Positions 17,196-27,081 of a stretch of DNA of 64,000 nt are shown piece by piece (position 1 is the stretch's first letter; each line of letters starts with the position of its first letter). This stretch comes from Chitinivorax tropicus. GTDB taxonomy: Bacteria; Pseudomonadota; Gammaproteobacteria; Burkholderiales; SCOH01. The notes under the pieces are model-generated. The model was not told the origin of the DNA and did not search any database. It was given only the letters and a program-made list of their open reading frames with translations. A program made the position numbers and the translations under genes. Where the stretch lies: positions 1 to 64,000 of the forward strand of contig NZ_JACHHY010000014.1 in NCBI RefSeq assembly GCF_014202905.1. Direction: 5' to 3'.

Positions 17196-18599
17196 ATGAA
17201 ACATACACCCACTCTGATTGCCACGGCCCTGGTCGCACTGTCGCTGCCCTTGTCTGCGCAGGCTGCGGGCGAGGCCAAGAACGTGATCTTCTTCGTCGGT
17301 GATGGCATGGGCCCCACCACTGTCACCGCCGCTCGTATCTATAAATATGGCGAGGCAGGGCAGCTGAATATGGAAAAGCTGTCGCGCACTGCGCGCATCA
17401 AAACCTTTTCGAATGATGCCCAGACCACCGACTCGGCCCCCTCGATGGCTGCCTATATGACGGGCGTGAAGATGAACAATGAAGTCATCTCAATGACCGC
17501 CGACACCAAAGCCATCACCCCAACGACAGCTCTGACCGGCAACTGTGGTGCCAATAATGGCAAGGCTGTGGAAACCATTCTCGAATTGGCCAAGGGTAAA
17601 GGCAAAGCAGTCGGTGCCATCACCACCACCCGCATCACCCATGCCACCCCGGCAGCCACCTACTCACATGTGTGCCATCGCGATGCGGAAAACGATATCG
17701 CTGTGCAGGCCGTACCTGGTGGCGCGGGCTACAACCCAGCCCTGAAGGATGGCCTGGATGTCCTGCTGGGTGGCGGTAAACAGTTTTTCGTGCCCAAGGC
17801 TGATGGCGGTGCCCGCCCAGATGGTCGGCATCTGGTCAATGAAATGAAGGCTGCTGGCTACACCTATGTTGAAACAGGCAGCGCATTGACTGCTGTGGAT
17901 GGCAAGGCGGTGAATAAGCTGTTCGGCTTGTTCAACAAGAACCACATGGACTATGAGCTGGACCGGGTCAAGAAAAGCCTGGATCAGCCCAGCCTGGCGG
18001 ACATGACCATCAAAGCGATCGATGTGTTGAGCAAGAACCCCAATGGCTATTTCCTGATGGTCGAAGGAGGGCGCATCGATCACGCATTGCATGGCACCAA
18101 TGCCAAACGGGTCTTGGAGGACACCATCGCATTCGATGATGCCATCAAAGCAGCGCTGGCCAAGGTTGACCTCAGCAACACATTGTTGGTGTTCACGGCT
18201 GACCATGACCACACCATGACCATCAACGGCTACTCCCGCCGGGGCAATCCTATCCTCGACATTTCACGCAGCTATCGGGAAGCCGATTGTACTGACCCGA
18301 AAAACCCCAAGACCTGCAAAGCCAATACTGACGCAGATGGCAACACCTATACCACCTTGGTCTTCGGTAACGGCCCTAACCGCAAGGACATCCGCACCAC
18401 CCTCACCTCGGGTGATACCGACAAGAGCATGGTGCTGCACGACGACTATATGCAGGAAACGGGCATCCGCCTGGGTTCGGAAACCCACGGTGGTGGCGAC
18501 GTCATGCTTGGTGCGGGCGGCGCGGGCGCCAAAGGCTTCAAGGGCACGCTCGACAACACCAAGGTATTCGGGCTGCTGAAAGCGGCCATGGGCCTGTAA
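17196..18599 (+). CDS. phoA: PhoA-type alkaline phosphatase, secreted
   Basis: This 467-residue protein is a tandem paralogue of the preceding gene, 20 bp away, in the same operon. It has a standard cleavable Sec signal (about 1-23, ending AQA) in place of the lipobox, so this copy should be soluble in the periplasm or released. Catalytic Asp36 (GDGMG), Ser80 (TDSAPSMAAYMTG), VEGGRIDHALH, TADHDHT and SETHGGG are all intact, with the same His substitutions as its neighbour. Having one anchored and one soluble form is a simple way to cover both cell-surface and free phosphoesters. Confidence 0.92.
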   Translation: MKHTPTLIATALVALSLPLSAQAAGEAKNVIFFVGDGMGPTTVTAARIYKYGEAGQLNMEKLSRTARIKTFSNDAQTTDSAPSMAAYMTGVKMNNEVISMTADTKAITPTTALTGNCGANNGKAVETILELAKGKGKAVGAITTTRITHATPAATYSHVCHRDAENDIAVQAVPGGAGYNPALKDGLDVLLGGGKQFFVPKADGGARPDGRHLVNEMKAAGYTYVETGSALTAVDGKAVNKLFGLFNKNHMDYELDRVKKSLDQPSLADMTIKAIDVLSKNPNGYFLMVEGGRIDHALHGTNAKRVLEDTIAFDDAIKAALAKVDLSNTLLVFTADHDHTMTINGYSRRGNPILDISRSYREADCTDPKNPKTCKANTDADGNTYTTLVFGNGPNRKDIRTTLTSGDTDKSMVLHDDYMQETGIRLGSETHGGGDVMLGAGGAGAKGFKGTLDNTKVFGLLKAAMGL

Positions 18600-18604
18600 T
18601 GAAC

Positions 18605-18638
18605 GGCCTGCTGCCGGATTTTGTCTGGCGGCAGGCCT
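18605..18638 (+). terminator. GC-rich hairpin after the phoA pair
   Basis: GGCCTGC-t-GCC pairs with GGC-g-GCAGGCC around a 10-nt loop. The stem is strong but no T-run follows, so it may terminate only partly or protect the 3' end. Confidence 0.5.
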
Positions 18639-18722
18639 ACCCTCTGCGGGCTGGCTCGAAGGCGGCCCTTGGTAGGGCCATGAAACCTGTCAACAGCATT
18701 TGGTATTAGAGAACATCAACCC

Positions 18723-19403
18723 ATGAAACAACTCTGGATAGGACTGGTGCTGGCTGCATCGGCCCAAACTGTCAGCGCCACCACCGACCTGGCCGCCACC
18801 CTGAGCCATGAAACACAAGAGCTGACCAGCGAAGGCATCAGCCGGATCACTCGCTTTCAAGAACGCTTTCTGCGCACCAGCGACCAGGTGTGGACAGAGC
18901 GACTGGTCCCCCTACAAGCCCGCTTTGTCACCAGCGGCCACGTCCACACCAGCCGCTGCGGCAAACTGCATATGCTGCCAATGTCTGGCAAACTGATCAC
19001 TCGACAAGCCAACGGCCAGCTGAAACTGCAATTTGTGCAACCCTTGAGCCAGACCGTCATTGACACCGAGGCCCGCGATTACCCCGAGATCGGCTTCGAT
19101 AACGCCTGGGATCGTGCCTACTATCTGATCGACAAACAGGCGCTGCAACGCATGCGTAAGACATCTCGTCCATCCACCGCAGCCCATGCCAGCTGGTACG
19201 AGCAGGAAACCACCGGCCAATTCACCCGCGTGCTCTGGTCAGACCAATACCAGATCCCCCTGGTGATCGAATCCGGCACCAAAACCGGCACCCACCTCAG
19301 CCGCACCACCATCAACCTGGAAACCATGCCCGGTAAACAGATGCTGCCATGGAGCCAATTGACCAATATGCAGCATCGGGACTATGTTGATTTGTTGGAT
19401 TAG
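18723..19403 (+). CDS. Hypothetical exported protein
   Basis: This 226-residue protein has a Sec signal peptide (about 1-19, ending VSA). The mature part begins with a helical segment (TLSHETQELTSEGISRITRF). It then has a beta-rich domain with a single Cys (SRCGKLHM), a WDRAYYLIDKQALQRMRK helix, and a late strand pair around IPLVIESGTKTGTHLSRTTINLE. No recognised catalytic motif. It follows the phosphatases by 123 bp, beyond a hairpin, and may or may not share their transcript. A periplasmic accessory or lipid/envelope-associated role is possible but unproven. Confidence 0.6.
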   Translation: MKQLWIGLVLAASAQTVSATTDLAATLSHETQELTSEGISRITRFQERFLRTSDQVWTERLVPLQARFVTSGHVHTSRCGKLHMLPMSGKLITRQANGQLKLQFVQPLSQTVIDTEARDYPEIGFDNAWDRAYYLIDKQALQRMRKTSRPSTAAHASWYEQETTGQFTRVLWSDQYQIPLVIESGTKTGTHLSRTTINLETMPGKQMLPWSQLTNMQHRDYVDLLD

Positions 19404-19583
19404 CGTGGCCTTGTTGCAAAGGAATACGATAGGCCCAGTCACCCAATTGGAAAGCCCTGCCATGTAGGGCTTGTGGGGTGAAGCCAACGTTGGTAACAGG
19501 GATGCGATAGGCGCCCACAAGGAGAAAGGGGCCGGTTAAGGTGTGTCTTCAAGTAATTGTCATTACTCAAGAGGGGGTGGAAT
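19404..19583. other. Short intergenic gap
   Basis: The 180 bp before the nuclease gene hold no supported gene. GC content falls sharply from left to right across it. Confidence 0.3.
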
Positions 19584-20201
19584 GTGCCAATATCTGCGAT
19601 CCGATCCTTGATTGCTGCTAGAGCTAAAGAGCGTGATATCCAAAACTTACTGAAAAGCAATTTGGATCTGATAGGCCAGTCAGTTGCATTCGCTCCAATA
19701 AAGGATGAGTACATTGTCTTTTCGGAGTTCCCACTAGGAAACGGAAGTGTCGATTTTGTAGTATTTACTGATCGCTCAAGAATGGACGTTGTGTTGATCG
19801 AAATAAAAGGAGCTGATTTTCCATTCGTCAATTCAGATGGAAGAGTTCATGCTGATATAAATGAGGCAGCTCAGAAAATTCGCGAGCGCTACGCTTACAT
19901 TAGATCCAATTACGAGTATTTTCGTCGAGAAGTACACTCAATTCGCAAGGAAGTTGAAGCGGGTAAACAACGTTACAATTCGTTACTTGGGCCAAATGGC
20001 TATCTCCATGTTGATCCAGAGAAAGATATTGATATAAAAGGTATAGTTATCGGTGGTACTACCCGGGATGATATGACAGAGAGCAGGATTCGGCATCAGC
20101 TAGAGATAGATAGCCCTCGTATTAAGTTTGAATCTTGGGATAGCTGGCTGAGAAAAAATGGAGGCGTGGGTGGGGAATTGTGCGATGCTTACGCCCAATA
20201 A
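19584..20201 (+). CDS. Shedu-like (DUF4263) anti-phage nuclease, solo gene
   Basis: The frame is open from a TTG at 19557, but AGAGGGGG at 19571 favours GTG 19584, giving 205 residues. The N-terminal helix AKERDIQNLLKSNLDLIGQ matches the opening of DUF4263 proteins. A PD-(D/E)xK nuclease core follows: Asp57 (GSVDFVVF), then Glu73-x-Lys75 (VVLIEIKG). A helix with NEAAQKIRERYAYI supplies the Gln/Tyr pair typical of this family. SduA of the Shedu defence system is defined by this C-terminal domain. Here almost the whole protein is that domain, shorter than canonical SduA. Coding DNA is markedly AT-richer than the neighbours, which suggests acquisition by transfer. Confidence 0.65.
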   Translation: MPISAIRSLIAARAKERDIQNLLKSNLDLIGQSVAFAPIKDEYIVFSEFPLGNGSVDFVVFTDRSRMDVVLIEIKGADFPFVNSDGRVHADINEAAQKIRERYAYIRSNYEYFRREVHSIRKEVEAGKQRYNSLLGPNGYLHVDPEKDIDIKGIVIGGTTRDDMTESRIRHQLEIDSPRIKFESWDSWLRKNGGVGGELCDAYAQ

Positions 20202-20354
20202 CTGAATCGACCAAGTTAACTGTTTTCACTTCCTCATGTGGTTATATTTCTGTAGTGTTTAAATAATTTAGGTCACCAAGTTAGACTATTCCTTCAATAT
20301 TTTAGTTTCAAAACTTAGTTGGAGGAAATTGCTTTGTATATATGTAAAATCGCT

Positions 20355-20957
20355 TCAGTACTTCCAGCCACCGATCTGCACCCAGCGTTCCATCTGGTCC
20401 AGACGGTCCTGTCCCCAGAATGGCTCGTCGCCGACGAATACCCATGGCACACCGAAGACGCCTCGCTGAAATGCGACTTCGGTGGTCTGACGTAGTTTGT
20501 CTTTGACGTTTTGGTCGTTGAGTCCTTCGTGCAGGTATTCCCGATCGATGCCGAAGCGCTCGCCCAAGTCCAGTACGTAATCGCCATCGCTGATATCGTG
20601 GTCGGTGACCCAGTAGGCTTTCAGCAGGGCCAGTGCAATTTGCACCGCGACATCGGGTTTGTCTTCATACAGCCAGTAGAAGGCGCGGCAGGCGGCCAAG
20701 GGGTTGATCGGGAAGTGGCTGGGCCAGTTGAGTGGCATGCGGTGGTAGGCGGCGCAGCGCTTGGCATCTTGCATCATATAGGCGAGCTTGGGTTCGTTTT
20801 GTGGCGGGTTGTTCAGCAGCTTGAAGATGGCGCCGGTCAAGATGGGGCGCCAGACCAGAGTTTTGCCATTGCGCGCATCAAATCCATCCAGTCGGTTGGC
20901 GGCAATGTAGGAGTAAGGTGAGCTGAAATCGAAGTAGAAATCGATTGCCAATGACAT
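20355..20957 (-). CDS. 2-hydroxychromene-2-carboxylate isomerase-like, DsbA/GST-kappa fold
   Basis: This 200-residue protein starts IDFYFDFSSPYSYIAANRL, the HCCA isomerase signature with Ser in place of the DsbA CXXC. A helical insertion domain and VFGVPWVFVGDEPFWGQDRL follow; the latter is the cis-Pro loop that binds glutathione. Family members isomerise 2-hydroxychromene-2-carboxylate in naphthalene breakdown, but many genomic copies act on unknown aromatic or glutathione-linked substrates. No aromatic degradation genes are nearby. Confidence 0.88.
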   Translation of the reverse strand: MSLAIDFYFDFSSPYSYIAANRLDGFDARNGKTLVWRPILTGAIFKLLNNPPQNEPKLAYMMQDAKRCAAYHRMPLNWPSHFPINPLAACRAFYWLYEDKPDVAVQIALALLKAYWVTDHDISDGDYVLDLGERFGIDREYLHEGLNDQNVKDKLRQTTEVAFQRGVFGVPWVFVGDEPFWGQDRLDQMERWVQIGGWKY

Positions 20958-21291
20958 AGCCGCCTCGTATTCGGGGAGTATATAGTCCTTAAATTAGCCT
21001 ATCGTATCGAGATCACAAGAAAATACTCTTGGTGTGGTTTGGGCGCTGGTGGGTGGGATGGGTGCCGCGTTGATCAGCCTGGGTGGCGGGATGCTGATGA
21101 CTGAGCCGGTGATGCTTTTACCACCGAGTCGAGAGGCGGTAACCCTAGGATATTCGATGGCTGGCAGGGGGCTGCTGGTCCGCCGGCTGTTGCAATCATG
21201 CCGCCAAGCTGGTCAATCGTTATCGTCGGGTAAAAGACGACAGGCGCGGTGGCGTGGGCCTGCACCTGTCTCTGTCAGCACTCACCAGGGT
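20958..21291. other. Intergenic region with a possible gene relic
   Basis: This 334-bp stretch has no supported gene. Bases 21030-21130 read as a short Gly/Met-rich hydrophobic stretch on the plus strand, which may be the remnant of a membrane protein, but it has neither start context nor a sensible continuation. Confidence 0.3.
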
Positions 21292-22755
21292 TTAAAGCCC
21301 CAGCTGATTCCACATTGCATCCACACGCTGCTTGATGTCGTCGCTCATCACAATGGGGGTTCCCCACTCGCGGCTGGTTTCGCCTTGCCATTTGTTGGTC
21401 GCGTCGATGCCCATCTTGGAGCCAAGCCCAGAGACCGGGCTGGCGAAATCGAGGTAATCGATTGGGGTGTGATCGACCAAGGTGGTGTCTCTTGTCGGAT
21501 CAACCCGGGTGGTCATGGCCCAGATTACTTCCTTCCAGTCCCGGATGTTCACATCGTCATCGGTGACGATGATGAATTTGGTATACATGAACTGCCGCAG
21601 AAACGACCAGATACCAAACATCACCCGCTTGGCGTGGCCGGGGTAGGCTTTTTTGATGCTAACCACGGCCAGCCGATAGCTGCAGCCCTCAGGGGGCAGG
21701 TAGAAGTCGGTGATTTCAGGGAACTGCTTTTGCAGGATCGGCACGAATACCTCATTCAAGGCGACGCCGAGAATGGCCGGCTCGTCAGGTGGTTTGCCGG
21801 TGTAGGTGCTGTGGTAGATCGGGTTGCGGCGCATGGTGATGCGCTCGATGGTGAATACGGGAAAGGAATCCTGCTCGTTGTAGTAGCCAGTGTGGTCGCC
21901 ATAAGGGCCTTCCAGCGCTGTTTCGCCAGGGTGGATGACGCCTTCGAGTACGATCTCACTGGATGCGGGTACTTGTAGATCCGAGCCGATGCATTTGACC
22001 AGCTCAGTCTTGGCGCCGCGTAACAATCCGGCGAATTGGTATTCACTCAGGCTGTCCGGCACTGGGGTGACCGCACCCAGGATGGTAGCCGGATCGCAGC
22101 CGAGCACGACGGCAATCGGGAACGGTTGCCCAGGGTTGGCTTGGCTATGTTCACGGAAATCCAGCGCGCCACCACGGTGGGCCAGCCAGCGCATGATGAC
22201 CTTGTTAGGCCCCAACACCTGTTGACGATAGATGCCGAGGTTTTGCCGCGACTTGTGTGGGCCGCGTGTTACCACCAGGCCCCAGGTGATCAGCGGCGCC
22301 ACGTCTCCTGGCCAGCAATGCTGGATGGGGATACGCGAGAGATCGACATCCTTGCCTTCCCACACGACCTCTTGGCAGGGGGCGCTACGTACCTCTTTGG
22401 GAGCCATGTTCAGCACTTGCTTCAACACCGGCCATTTTTCCCAGGCATCGCGCAGGCCCTTTGGTGGTTCTGGCTCTTTCAGGTAGGACAACAGCTTGCC
22501 TATCTCGCGTAGCGCCAGCACATTGTCCGCACCCATGCCCATGGCCACTCGCTTGGGTGTGCCAAACAAGTTGGCAAGCACGGGCATGCTGTGCCCCTTG
22601 ACCTGCTCGAACAGGATGGCCGGGCCCTCAGCCCGCAGCACCCGGTCACAGATCTCAGTCATTTCGAGGTGGGTGGAGACTGGAGCCTGCACCCGTTTCA
22701 GTTCGCCCAGTTTTTCCAGCTGGGCGATGAAGTCGCGTAGGTCGTCGTATCTCAT
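21292..22755 (-). CDS. ubiD: UbiD, prenylated-FMN 3-octaprenyl-4-hydroxybenzoate decarboxylase
   Basis: The start is ATG 22755 ([22 protein letters not shown]), 7 bp after the dut stop; the longer open frame overlaps dut and is not needed. The 487-residue length matches E. coli UbiD. It decarboxylates the ubiquinone precursor using prenylated FMN. Family blocks seen are [13 protein letters not shown] near 42, [37 protein letters not shown] in variant form, [20 protein letters not shown] and [18 protein letters not shown]. It is third in the coaBC-dut-ubiD operon. Confidence 0.95.
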   Translation of the reverse strand: MRYDDLRDFIAQLEKLGELKRVQAPVSTHLEMTEICDRVLRAEGPAILFEQVKGHSMPVLANLFGTPKRVAMGMGADNVLALREIGKLLSYLKEPEPPKGLRDAWEKWPVLKQVLNMAPKEVRSAPCQEVVWEGKDVDLSRIPIQHCWPGDVAPLITWGLVVTRGPHKSRQNLGIYRQQVLGPNKVIMRWLAHRGGALDFREHSQANPGQPFPIAVVLGCDPATILGAVTPVPDSLSEYQFAGLLRGAKTELVKCIGSDLQVPASSEIVLEGVIHPGETALEGPYGDHTGYYNEQDSFPVFTIERITMRRNPIYHSTYTGKPPDEPAILGVALNEVFVPILQKQFPEITDFYLPPEGCSYRLAVVSIKKAYPGHAKRVMFGIWSFLRQFMYTKFIIVTDDDVNIRDWKEVIWAMTTRVDPTRDTTLVDHTPIDYLDFASPVSGLGSKMGIDATNKWQGETSREWGTPIVMSDDIKQRVDAMWNQLGL

Positions 22756-22762
22756 GCGTCGA

Positions 22763-23212
22763 TCAGTGTTTGCCGGTGCTGCCGAAACCGCCAGCGCCTC
22801 GTTCGCTGCTGGCAAAGTCTTCCACGATGTTGAAGCCCACCTGCACGACCGGCACGATCACCAGCTGCGCAATACGCTCCATCGGGTTGATGGTGAAGGG
22901 CTCTTTGCCACGATTCCAGCACGAGACAAAAATCTGGCCTTGATAGTCGGAGTCGATCAGGCCAACCAAATTACCCAGCACGATACCGTGCTTATGGCCC
23001 AGACCCGAACGCGGCAGAATCATGGCTGCCAGCCCTGGGTCGGCCAGGTGGATGGCAATGCCGGTCGGGATCAGTTGCGTGTCGCCGGGGTTCAGCACCA
23101 ACGCGCTGTCCAAGCAGGCGCGCAGATCCAATCCTGCAGCGCCTGGGGTGGCATAGGCAGGCAGGTTGTCTTGTAGGCGAGCGTCGAGAATCTTGACATC
23201 AATATTAGGCAT
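22763..23212 (-). CDS. dut: Deoxyuridine 5'-triphosphate nucleotidohydrolase
   Basis: This 149-residue trimeric dUTPase hydrolyses dUTP to dUMP and pyrophosphate, keeping uracil out of DNA. All five motifs are visible: [10 protein letters not shown] (I), [12 protein letters not shown] (II), [11 protein letters not shown] (III), [13 protein letters not shown] (IV) and the C-terminal [11 protein letters not shown] arm (V) that closes over the neighbouring active site. It overlaps the 3' end of coaBC by 8 bp and ends 7 bp before ubiD. Confidence 0.96.
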   Translation of the reverse strand: MPNIDVKILDARLQDNLPAYATPGAAGLDLRACLDSALVLNPGDTQLIPTGIAIHLADPGLAAMILPRSGLGHKHGIVLGNLVGLIDSDYQGQIFVSCWNRGKEPFTINPMERIAQLVIVPVVQVGFNIVEDFASSERGAGGFGSTGKH

Positions 23213-24386
23213 GGGGGGTGATCATTCTTGCGATATGTTGAATCAGCTCGCGGGCGAGCACTTGCTTACTGGCTTTGGGCAGCGGGTGGTGACCGGCATC
23301 ATCCAACAGGGTGATTTCATTGTCGTCAGCACCAAACGCAGCCTGGGCCAGATTGGCGACCAAGAGCGGCACCTTCTTACGGCGACGCTTTTCGTCGGCA
23401 TACTGCAAGACATGCTGGCTTTCGGCAGCAAAGCCCACGCAGAAAGGCGCGGCAGGCAGGCTTGCCACAGTGGCCAGGATGTCCGGGTTCGGGGTCAGCT
23501 CGATGCTCAAATTGGCATCGCTCTTCTTGATCTTGTGTTCACTACGGTTTTTGACGGCATAGTCAGCCACAGCCGCCACACCAATGAAAATATCCGCCTT
23601 GCCGACATGCGCCAGCACCGCATCCAGCATTTGTTGGGCCGTGTTGACATCGACTCGCAGGCAACCAAGCGGGGCGGCAAGTGCCGTTGGGCCGCTGATC
23701 AGCGTGACCCGCGCCCCGGCTTCGACCGCTGCGCGTGCCACGGCGTAGCCCATCTTGCCTGAGCTGATGTTAGTAATGCCACGCACTGCATCAATCGGCT
23801 CGAATGTCGGCCCGGCAGTGATCAACACCTGCTTACCCGCCAGCGACTTGGGCTGGAAAACCCCCTCGGTCAGCTCGAACAGCGCCTCAGGCTCCAGCAT
23901 GCGGCCATCGCCCACCTCGCCACAGGCTTGGTCGCCGTTACCAGGGCCGAGAATCACGACCCCATCTTGTTGCAGCAGCGCAATATTGCGCTGATTGGCT
24001 GGGTTTTCCCACATCTGCCGGTTCATGGCTGGGGCAATCAACAACGGACAATCACGCGCCGCACACAACGTCGATAACAGGTCGTCACACAAACCATTGG
24101 CCAGTTTGGCGATGAAATCAGCGCTGGCAGGGGCAATCAGGATCGCATCCGCCGCTCGTGAGAGGTCGATATGCGGCATGTTATTGCTGATACGCGCATC
24201 CCATTGATCCACGAAAACCGGCCTGCCAGACAAGCCTTGAAAGGTCACCGGGCCGACAAAATGCGTGGCTGCCTCACTCATGGCCACCTGCACGGTGTAA
24301 CCCGCTTTGTTGAACAGCCGCGTCAACTCGGCTGATTTGTAAGCAGCAATACCGCCGGTGATACCCAAAAGAAGATGTCGTGACAT
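23205..24386 (-). CDS. coaBC: Bifunctional phosphopantothenoylcysteine synthetase/decarboxylase
   Basis: The start is ATG 24386, 5 bp after GAGGTGG; the open frame extends three codons further to a GTG. The protein is 393 residues. The N-terminal CoaC flavodoxin-like half begins [17 protein letters not shown] and contains the substrate loop [16 protein letters not shown]. The C-terminal CoaB half contains [24 protein letters not shown] and a late VGFAAESQ. Together they add cysteine to 4'-phosphopantothenate with CTP and decarboxylate the product on the way to coenzyme A. First gene of the coaBC-dut-ubiD operon, as in many proteobacteria. Confidence 0.96.
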   Translation of the reverse strand: MSRHLLLGITGGIAAYKSAELTRLFNKAGYTVQVAMSEAATHFVGPVTFQGLSGRPVFVDQWDARISNNMPHIDLSRAADAILIAPASADFIAKLANGLCDDLLSTLCAARDCPLLIAPAMNRQMWENPANQRNIALLQQDGVVILGPGNGDQACGEVGDGRMLEPEALFELTEGVFQPKSLAGKQVLITAGPTFEPIDAVRGITNISSGKMGYAVARAAVEAGARVTLISGPTALAAPLGCLRVDVNTAQQMLDAVLAHVGKADIFIGVAAVADYAVKNRSEHKIKKSDANLSIELTPNPDILATVASLPAAPFCVGFAAESQHVLQYADEKRRRKKVPLLVANLAQAAFGADDNEITLLDDAGHHPLPKASKQVLARELIQHIARMITPHA

Positions 24387-24487
24387 GAAATCCACCTCAT
24401 TGATAGGGCGTGAGTGTAATGCAAGCCGCCTGTCGGCGCATGGGGAATCCTGCCAATTGAATCTAGAATGAAGCCAAGGAGGTCGCC

Positions 24488-25162
24488 ATGCCCATCACCG
24501 ACTGGCCCGCCGACGAGCGCCCACGTGAAAAACTACTGCAGAAAGGCCCGGCCAGCTTGTCGGATGCCGAACTGCTGGCGATTTTCCTGCGTACCGGCGT
24601 GGTCGGTAAAAGCGCGGTGGATCTGGCGCGGGAATGCCTGGGCCGGTTTGGCAGCCTGCGTGGCTTGTTCGCCGCCACTGAAACCCAGCTGTGTGCAATC
24701 CATGGCATGGGACAGGCCAAATATGTACAGCTGCAAGCCGTGCTGGAAATGGCGCGGCGGGCGCTGGCGGAAGAGCTGCGTGAGGCCCCGCTGTTGAATT
24801 CACCTGAGCGGGTACGACATTATTTGACCTTGCAGCTGTCTGGCTTGCCAGTCGAGGTGTTCTGGGGGCTGTTCTTGAACACCCAGAATCGCCTGATCTG
24901 CAGTGAAGAGCTGTTCCGTGGCACCCTGTCACAAACCAGCGTCTACCCGCGTGAAGTGGTGAAACGGGCCTTGGCATTGAATGCCTCCGCAGTGCTGTTC
25001 GCGCACAACCACCCATCGGGCGTGGCGGAACCCAGCCAGGAAGACCGCCAGCTGACCCTGGTTTTGAAACAGGCCTTGGCGCTGGTGGATGTACACGTAT
25101 TGGATCATTTCATCGTGGCTGGCAATGTCGTCACCTCGTTTTCCGAGCATGGATTATTGTGA
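24488..25162 (+). CDS. radC: RadC/MPN-domain protein
   Basis: This 224-residue protein is divergent from coaBC. The N-terminal third has [29 protein letters not shown] and a helix-hairpin-helix around [15 protein letters not shown]. The MPN/JAMM part has [23 protein letters not shown], with the HxHPSG...D zinc ligands intact, and ends [10 protein letters not shown]-like ([21 protein letters not shown]). A strict repair role has been questioned. The radC-rpmB-rpmG order is common in proteobacteria. Confidence 0.94.
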   Translation: MPITDWPADERPREKLLQKGPASLSDAELLAIFLRTGVVGKSAVDLARECLGRFGSLRGLFAATETQLCAIHGMGQAKYVQLQAVLEMARRALAEELREAPLLNSPERVRHYLTLQLSGLPVEVFWGLFLNTQNRLICSEELFRGTLSQTSVYPREVVKRALALNASAVLFAHNHPSGVAEPSQEDRQLTLVLKQALALVDVHVLDHFIVAGNVVTSFSEHGLL

Positions 25163-25291
25163 CGCAATCCTGTTGTCATTCAGCGTTTTAGGCTGTCTCC
25201 ATTTTTTACCATATCCCCCGAACCGCCCAGCACAGCAAGGGTTTGCGGGTCATGGGCCGGTGTGCAGGCTGATTTTTGTTTGAAATCAGTA

Positions 25292-25321
25292 TTGAGCAAT
25301 GCCAAAAAGGTATGGTATAAA
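25292..25321 (+). promoter_or_regulatory. Sigma-70-type promoter of rpmB-rpmG
   Basis: TTGAGC at 25292 and TATAAA at 25316 are separated by 18 bp, with the rpmB start 32 bp downstream of the -10 box. Confidence 0.6.
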
Positions 25322-25352
25322 TCGGGTTTTTTCCGAGTCGGGAGTCAAAATC

Positions 25353-25586
25353 ATGGCGCGAGTATGCCAAGTTACCGGGAAAGCCCCGATGGTCGGGAAC
25401 AATGTTTCCCACGCCAATAACAAGACCAAGCGTCGTTTCCTGCCTAACCTGCAGTCGCGTCGCTTCTGGGTCGAGAGTGAAAACCGCTGGGTGCGTCTGC
25501 GTGTTAGCAACGCAGGCCTGCGCCTGATCGACAAGAAGGGCATCGAAGTCGTTCTGGCCGAGCTGCGCGAGAGCGGCGAAATCTAA
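25353..25586 (+). CDS. rpmB: 50S ribosomal protein L28
   Basis: The start is ATG 25353 after GGGAG at 25339; the frame is open upstream without a better start. The 77-residue product begins [22 protein letters not shown] and has the [18 protein letters not shown] block, diagnostic of L28. It lacks zinc-ligand cysteines. Rho-independent control is shared with rpmG, which starts 34 bp later. Confidence 0.97.
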   Translation: MARVCQVTGKAPMVGNNVSHANNKTKRRFLPNLQSRRFWVESENRWVRLRVSNAGLRLIDKKGIEVVLAELRESGEI

Positions 25587-25620
25587 CCCGCCGCAACCAC
25601 TGAAAAAAGGCTGAACCATC

Positions 25621-25776
25621 ATGCGCGAAAAGATCAAACTGGAATCCACCGCTGGTACAGGTCATTTCTACACGACCACCAAGAACAAGCGTACCATGCC
25701 GGAAAAGATGGAAATCAAGAAGTTCGACCCGGTTGCACGTAAGCACGTTGCTTACAAGGAAACCAAACTGAAGTAA
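25621..25776 (+). CDS. rpmG: 50S ribosomal protein L33
   Basis: This 51-residue protein is encoded 34 bp after rpmB. The sequence reads [20 protein letters not shown], then [31 protein letters not shown] in pieces, a typical zinc-free L33. It is too short for length-based gene finders but unmistakable. The ribosome-binding site is AAAAAGG at 25604. Confidence 0.96.
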   Translation: MREKIKLESTAGTGHFYTTTKNKRTMPEKMEIKKFDPVARKHVAYKETKLK

Positions 25777-25802
25777 TTCAGTTTCGAACTCAAGGTTCCC
25801 GA

Positions 25803-25840
25803 ACAAACCCGTTGGCGTTGGCCGGCGGGTTTTGTTTTTT
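25803..25840 (+). terminator. Intrinsic terminator of rpmBG
   Basis: ACAAACCCG pairs with CGGGTTTTGT, followed by six T, 27 bp after the rpmG stop. Confidence 0.85.
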
Positions 25841-26085
25841 GGAAAATGCTTATGTTTCAACGCAATTAATTAATTATTTTCATATGCAAGTTTGCATGTA
25901 ATTGGTGTGTCACTTAGAGCCTGATACTATCCATACAGGGGATCGTCCCCTTGTCATTTGATGCTGCCTTCTGGGGCTTGAATCGAGTGGCCTCCAAACG
26001 CCAGTCAATTTTGTGGCGTAGGTGATGCCGCTCAAAGGGCCACATCAACAATCTCAGTGTTGTACATCCTGCATGGGTGTCTTTG
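25841..26085. other. Intergenic region upstream of the nitrilase gene
   Basis: With the terminator this leaves about 310 bp between genes. Bases 25845-25910 are AT-rich and may carry the promoter; no further structure is seen. Confidence 0.35.
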
Positions 26086-27081
26086 ATGAAGCCGGAAACA
26101 CTCGTTGTCGCGACCGTTCAAGTTGCCTGCAAGCTAGGTGACCGTGACGGCAATCTTGCGAATGCTGAACAATATATCCTGCAAGCGGTTGAACAAGGTG
26201 CCAGGCTGGTGCTGTTGCCTGAGATGATGCCCGGTGGTTATACGCTCAACGAATCAGTCTGGGAAACAGCGGAGCCGTTCGATGGTCCCTCCACGCGGTG
26301 GATGCGTGCGCTGTCCAAACGTTCTGGTATCTACCTGGGAACCAGCTTTCTTGAGGCCGATGGCGAGCATTTCTATAACACCTTTGTTTTGAGCGGCCCG
26401 GCTGGTGAGGTGGTTGCTCGCGTCAGGAAAGCACCTCCCGCTTCCTTTGAGGCATATTTCTTTACTGGTGGGGATGATTGTCATTGGTTTGATACCCCGA
26501 TAGGCCGGATTGGAGTGGGCATCTGCTTTGAGAATGCGCTTTATGAGCGCTATGCGGAGCTTCATCACGCGAAAATCGATCTGTACTTGCGGCCATTTTC
26601 CGGGGCATCCTTTGAAGCCAAATTTCCGGTGCGGCAACGTGATGCGGATGTCCTCAACGCCGCTTTACGCGATGGCACCGCCGAGACGGCTCGGTTGATG
26701 GGTATACCTGTGCTCATGGCAAACAAGGTTGGCCGTCTGGTCAGTACGCTGCCCGCAGGTTTTCCTCCGCAAGATATTGAGTTTCCAGGGTTCAGCGCCA
26801 TTGCAGACAGTGATGGAGCGTTGGTGGGGCAACTCTCGTCCGGGCAGCAAGGGGTGGTGGTTGGTACGGTTCATCTCCTGCCAGAACGAAAGCGCACCGC
26901 ACTGGTGCCACGCGCATTTGGGCGATGGACAGCAAAAATGCCTTGGTGGGCATTCATTTGGACACTCACCCAGAAGATGGGCGAACGGGCCTACGCCAAG
27001 AGTGATTTACGGAAGGCGAAGGCACGTGCAGTGGCACAGGTAATTGATTCTGCGGTGGGCCAGGTTGCGGTGAGTGCGTAG
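26086..27081 (+). CDS. Carbon-nitrogen hydrolase of the nitrilase superfamily
   Basis: ATG 26086 is chosen over an in-frame GTG three codons earlier; neither has a strong ribosome-binding site. The 331-residue product carries the full Glu-Lys-Cys triad: Glu46 (VLLPEMMPGGY), Lys115 (RVRKAPP) and Cys147 (GVGICFENALYERY). It therefore should hydrolyse an amide or nitrile. The C-terminal ~70 residues, including RTALVPRAFGRWTAKMPWW, extend beyond the core domain and have a weakly amphipathic, Trp-rich character. Substrate cannot be told from sequence alone. It is monocistronic. Confidence 0.87.
   Translation: MKPETLVVATVQVACKLGDRDGNLANAEQYILQAVEQGARLVLLPEMMPGGYTLNESVWETAEPFDGPSTRWMRALSKRSGIYLGTSFLEADGEHFYNTFVLSGPAGEVVARVRKAPPASFEAYFFTGGDDCHWFDTPIGRIGVGICFENALYERYAELHHAKIDLYLRPFSGASFEAKFPVRQRDADVLNAALRDGTAETARLMGIPVLMANKVGRLVSTLPAGFPPQDIEFPGFSAIADSDGALVGQLSSGQQGVVVGTVHLLPERKRTALVPRAFGRWTAKMPWWAFIWTLTQKMGERAYAKSDLRKAKARAVAQVIDSAVGQVAVSA

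Noticed and set aside
21034-21978. 314-codon plus-strand open frame opposite ubiD
   Set aside because: It lies mainly antisense to ubiD, whose product is unmistakable. The translated frame has no domain-like pattern and no ribosome-binding site.
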